The translations under genes were made by a program, and so were the position numbers. DNA of 64,000 nucleotides from Sporolactobacillus kofuensis (GTDB lineage Bacteria > Bacillota > Bacilli > Bacillales > Sporolactobacillaceae), in assembly GCF_042660205.1 (NCBI RefSeq), contig NZ_JBHSTQ010000010.1:62001-126000 (forward strand). The letters run 5' to 3'. Position 1 is the stretch's first letter; every line of letters starts with the position of its first letter. This document shows positions 61,287 to 64,000 of this stretch, piece by piece. The notes under the pieces were generated by a model. It did no database searches and was not told the origin of the DNA. It worked only from the letters and a program-made list of their open reading frames with translations.

Positions 61287-62449
61287 TGAATCTAGTCACA
61301 TCCATAAAAATGGCAATTCGCAATATCCTAGGAAACAAGATGCGTTCCTTTCTGACGATGCTTGGCATTATCATCGGTGTCTCATCCGTTATTGCACTGC
61401 TGGCGATCGGTCAGGGATCAAGTAAGTCGGTGTCAGACAGCGTGAACAGCTTGGGAACGAACCTGATCACTGTGACTATTACAAATACGGATACACATTT
61501 TACCATGGACAATTTAAATCAAGTCAGTCAGGCTACCGGCGTCAAATCGGTAGCCCCGGTACTAAGTGGCAGAAGTACGCTGCGAAACGGTAGCACTTCA
61601 TCGCAGGTCAGCGTGACGGGAACAACGTCCGGCTATCAGTCGATCCGAAATCTGACCGTCAAAGAAGGAAGATTCGTCTCCGCGCTGGATGAAAAATTTC
61701 GCCAGAAGGTTGTGGTACTTGGCAGCGATCTGGCAACGACATTATTTGAAAATCAATCACCAATCAATAAGACTGTTCTGATTGACGGAGAACGTTATAC
61801 GGTTGTCGGTGTTTTGAACAGCAAAGGCGGTTCGATGGGACAAAGCAGTGACGATGCTGCCTTCCTTCCATTTTCCACCGCACAGCGGTTGATGAAAACG
61901 ACCTATCTCACTCAATTCTACGCGCAGGCAGAAAACCAGAATTCAGTGAACTGGGCAATGGCCGGTATTTCTCGCGTCATGAGCCAAACGTACAGCGATT
62001 CTGATGATTACAGTGTGGTCAATCAACAAGATGTTATGGATGCAATGAGTTCGGTGACCGGAACAATGACGATGCTGCTTGCGGGTATCGCCGGCATTTC
62101 ATTGATTGTTGGTGGCATTGGCATTATGAATATTATGCTCGTTTCCGTCACCGAACGAACACGGGAAATCGGTATCCGTAAAGCGATTGGTGCGCGGCGC
62201 CGCGACATTATGCTTCAATTTTTACTTGAGGCAGCCGTGCTCAGCATGCTCGGTGGGCTTTGCGGCGTTGGCATCGGCATTGCCGCGTCCGAATTGTATG
62301 CATCAATTGTCGGTGGAACAGTTGTGTACTCCATTTCGGTGATGGCATCGGCCTTTTTGTTCTCAGCGGTCGTGGGCATTGTGTTTGGTGTCTTTCCGGC
62401 CTATAAAGCATCAAAGCTCAACCCAATTGAAGCACTTCGTACAGAATAA
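61286..62449 (+). CDS. MacB-type ABC transporter permease
   Basis: A 387-residue permease with one N-terminal span (about 18-40), a large extracellular MacB_PCD domain (about 45-240), and three C-terminal FtsX spans. Recognisable are IRNILGNKMRSFLTMLGIII, GGIGIMNIMLVSVTERTREI, and GIRKAIGARRRDIMLQFLLE. With the adaptor and ATPase it should export antimicrobial peptides or drugs as YknXYZ or MacAB do. It is followed 62 bp later by a response regulator, consistent with local control. Confidence 0.93.
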   Translation: MNLVTSIKMAIRNILGNKMRSFLTMLGIIIGVSSVIALLAIGQGSSKSVSDSVNSLGTNLITVTITNTDTHFTMDNLNQVSQATGVKSVAPVLSGRSTLRNGSTSSQVSVTGTTSGYQSIRNLTVKEGRFVSALDEKFRQKVVVLGSDLATTLFENQSPINKTVLIDGERYTVVGVLNSKGGSMGQSSDDAAFLPFSTAQRLMKTTYLTQFYAQAENQNSVNWAMAGISRVMSQTYSDSDDYSVVNQQDVMDAMSSVTGTMTMLLAGIAGISLIVGGIGIMNIMLVSVTERTREIGIRKAIGARRRDIMLQFLLEAAVLSMLGGLCGVGIGIAASELYASIVGGTVVYSISVMASAFLFSAVVGIVFGVFPAYKASKLNPIEALRTE

Positions 62450-62511
62450 GGTGCTTTTCATAAATCACGCGTTATGTGTACAATAGGTTTAAAATTTGAA
62501 AAGGTGAGGGG

Positions 62512-63192
62512 GTGGCTGCCCTGCGGTTGCTCGTCGTTGAAGACAACACGTACTTGCTTCAAGAAATTGTCCGATTGTTGTCGGAGGAATATACAGTCGA
62601 CTCAGCAGAGGACGGAGATGAAGCACTCTATTTAGCAGAACAAAATATTTATGATGCGATCGTACTGGATGTCATGCTTCCAGGCATGGACGGCTTTGAA
62701 GTCACCGATCAGATTCGAAAAAAAGGCATTGCGACGCCGATCATCTTTTTGACTGCACGTGACGCTGTTGACGACCGTGTGAAAGGACTGAATTTGGGTG
62801 GCGACGATTATATCGTAAAACCGTTCCAAAATATGGAACTCAAAGCTCGAATTGCGGCTATTTTACGGCGCAGTTCGCCAATGGAACGTGACCACATCTT
62901 GCGTTACAAAGGCATTGAAATCGACAACAAACGAAAACAGATTAAAATAAATGGCGAGATACTCTCATTTACGACGAAACAATATAATCTGCTTGAATAT
63001 CTGATTCAAAATGAAGATCAAATTCTGACACGCGAACAGATTTTTGATCGCATCTGGGGCTTTGACTCCGACACGACCGTTGGCATTGTTGAAGTGTATA
63101 TTCACCAGTTGCGAAAAAAATTAAAGAAATACGCATATGACGAAGACATCCGGACGGTCCGGGGTATCGGTTATATGCTGACGGATAAGTGA
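62512..63192 (+). CDS. OmpR-family response regulator
   Basis: A 226-residue two-component response regulator. The receiver has acidic pocket VVEDN (E10, D11), phosphoacceptor Asp53 in VLDVMLPGMDG, Thr in FLTARD and Lys in IVKPF; the C-terminal domain is a winged-helix OmpR type with SFTKQYNLLEYL and RTVRGIGYML. GTG 62512 is 5 nt behind AAGGTG. It likely controls the exporter genes just upstream. Its stop is 8 bp before the kinase ATG. Confidence 0.95.
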   Translation: MAALRLLVVEDNTYLLQEIVRLLSEEYTVDSAEDGDEALYLAEQNIYDAIVLDVMLPGMDGFEVTDQIRKKGIATPIIFLTARDAVDDRVKGLNLGGDDYIVKPFQNMELKARIAAILRRSSPMERDHILRYKGIEIDNKRKQIKINGEILSFTTKQYNLLEYLIQNEDQILTREQIFDRIWGFDSDTTVGIVEVYIHQLRKKLKKYAYDEDIRTVRGIGYMLTDK

Positions 63193-63200
63193 GCAAGCGG

Positions 63201-64000
63201 ATGACTCTATTTCGAAAGACACTCATAAAGCTTACGATCCTCAACGCTGCACTGCTGATTCTGCTTTTGAGTTTATTGGGCAGCACTGTATACTTTTATG
63301 AAAAAAAGGTGTTGTTTCAGGGAAGCGATCGTGCGCTTCGTCAGGCTGCTTCAGATTTCGACAGGCATCCATTTAACGGTCTTGGTGAACCACATGTGCG
63401 TGACATTCGCGTGCCGACTGTGATCCTCGATTCGAAAAATAAAGTGATCACCTCCATGCCTGCAGGTATTATCGATACCAAAGCCATGAAACCGTTTTTG
63501 GTGAAAAGGTCCAATGTAATTGTTGAAAAACATGTCTATTGGCTACGCGGCGAATACTATCACATGATCCGAAAGCCATGGAACCCGGACCAAAAGCAGA
63601 CATTGTATGTATACTTTATTATGAATGTTGACCCTGAGCGCAATTTACTCAATACACTGCTTTCAATTATTCTCTACGGTCTGGCGATCGGTGCTGTTGT
63701 CTCAGTGGTGGTCGGCTATTTTCTTGCACGGCGCGCGCTACGTCCGATCGAAACTGCTTGGAACAGGCAGAATCGATTTGTTGCCGATGCGTCGCATGAA
63801 CTGCGGACGCCGCTGTCTATCATTCAATTAAAAATTGAAGGACTGCTCCGCCAGCCACGGCAAAGGGTGCAGGATGTTGGTGAAGATATAGCGGTTATGC
63901 TGGATGAAACGCGACGACTGTCGAAACTTGTTGCCAATCTGCTTACGTTGGCACGTTCGGACGCCAACAGGCTTGAAGTCAATCTTGTACCTCTTGATCT
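63201..64000 (+). CDS. Sensor histidine kinase (partial, runs off the window)
   Basis: The first 266 residues of a membrane histidine kinase; the frame is open to the window end. TM1 spans about residues 10-32, an extracellular sensor loop follows to about 150, and TM2 lies at about 153-175. Phosphoacceptor His199 is in DASHELRTPLSIIQ, with only a short linker from TM2 and no full HAMP domain. ATG 63201 is 7 nt behind AAGTGAG, which overlaps the regulator stop. It pairs with the OmpR regulator. The catalytic domain lies outside. Confidence 0.93.
   Translation, partial: MTLFRKTLIKLTILNAALLILLLSLLGSTVYFYEKKVLFQGSDRALRQAASDFDRHPFNGLGEPHVRDIRVPTVILDSKNKVITSMPAGIIDTKAMKPFLVKRSNVIVEKHVYWLRGEYYHMIRKPWNPDQKQTLYVYFIMNVDPERNLLNTLLSIILYGLAIGAVVSVVVGYFLARRALRPIETAWNRQNRFVADASHELRTPLSIIQLKIEGLLRQPRQRVQDVGEDIAVMLDETRRLSKLVANLLTLARSDANRLEVNLVPLD

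Overview
The window reads as chromosomal DNA from a low- to mid-GC Gram-positive of class Bacilli. The evidence is strong AAGGAGG-type ribosome binding sites, sigma-A promoters (TTGACA/TATAAT with 16-17 bp spacers), SAM-I, T-box and purine-type leader RNAs, and gene families whose best remembered relatives are in Bacillus (KimA, UPF0210, DUF1450/YuzB, RocB, lmo0937 family). An unusually large share of genes start with TTG behind a good Shine-Dalgarno. A Sporolactobacillus-like member of Bacillales, able to grow with little oxygen (class III ribonucleotide reductase), would fit, but genus is inference. No prophage, CRISPR array or intact insertion sequence was seen.

Layout. 1-2582: end of a nucleoside/simple-sugar ABC importer (NupOPQ type, cut by the window edge). 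2630-8064: acetyltransferase, histidine phosphatase, tRNA-Gly(CCC), the UPF0237/UPF0210 pair, a small hydrophilic protein and an Ppx/GppA phosphatase. 8141-11978: galE, then a SAM-I riboswitch controlling metQ-metN-metP. 12126-17756: PsiE-like protein, Mn pyrophosphatase, nitroreductase plus a membrane HExxH protein, a beta-propeller lactonase, YuzB and superoxide dismutase. 18130-19680: an amidohydrolase of the purine/S-adenosylhomocysteine deaminase group behind a variant purine-type riboswitch arranged as an ON switch. 19971-27430: an arginine uptake and catabolism cluster (amidinotransferase-family hydrolase, RocB, ABC importer, LysR regulator, class III aminotransferase). 27524-32698: small membrane protein, gluconate permease, NrdR-box-controlled nrdD-nrdG and RNase HI. 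32974-38508: PanE-like reductase, anchored C39-like peptidase, a large SH3b-repeat glucosaminidase and UppP. 38849-51570: a nine-gene arginine operon (argCJBD-carAB-argFGH) behind a T-box leader whose likely specifier is the Arg codon CGC. 52035-57289: YceI, an Rrf2 regulator with a short-chain reductase and matching operators, rpiA, glycerophosphodiesterase and a DMT exporter. 57541-64000: potassium importer KimA, then a MacAB-like exporter with its own response regulator and histidine kinase (kinase cut by the window edge).

How it works together. Arginine is the main theme: one cluster imports and degrades it and, 11 kb away, a long operon makes it together with its own carbamoyl phosphate, controlled by tRNA charging and not by an obvious ArgR site. 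RNA-based control is prominent: three leader RNAs (SAM-I, T-box, purine-type) govern methionine uptake, arginine synthesis and a deaminase-like enzyme.

The most noteworthy signal is the purine-riboswitch variant at 19555-19626: it keeps the overall fold and the ligand-reading C74 but has core changes A24U and A73G and a bulged P3, and its P1 strand is embedded in a terminator so that ligand should switch the amidohydrolase on. Other points worth checking are a matching pair of 19-bp Rrf2 operators, five near-identical 225-bp repeats in the cell-wall hydrolase, a degenerate intergenic tandem array near sodA, and a dispersed GC-rich intergenic repeat family.
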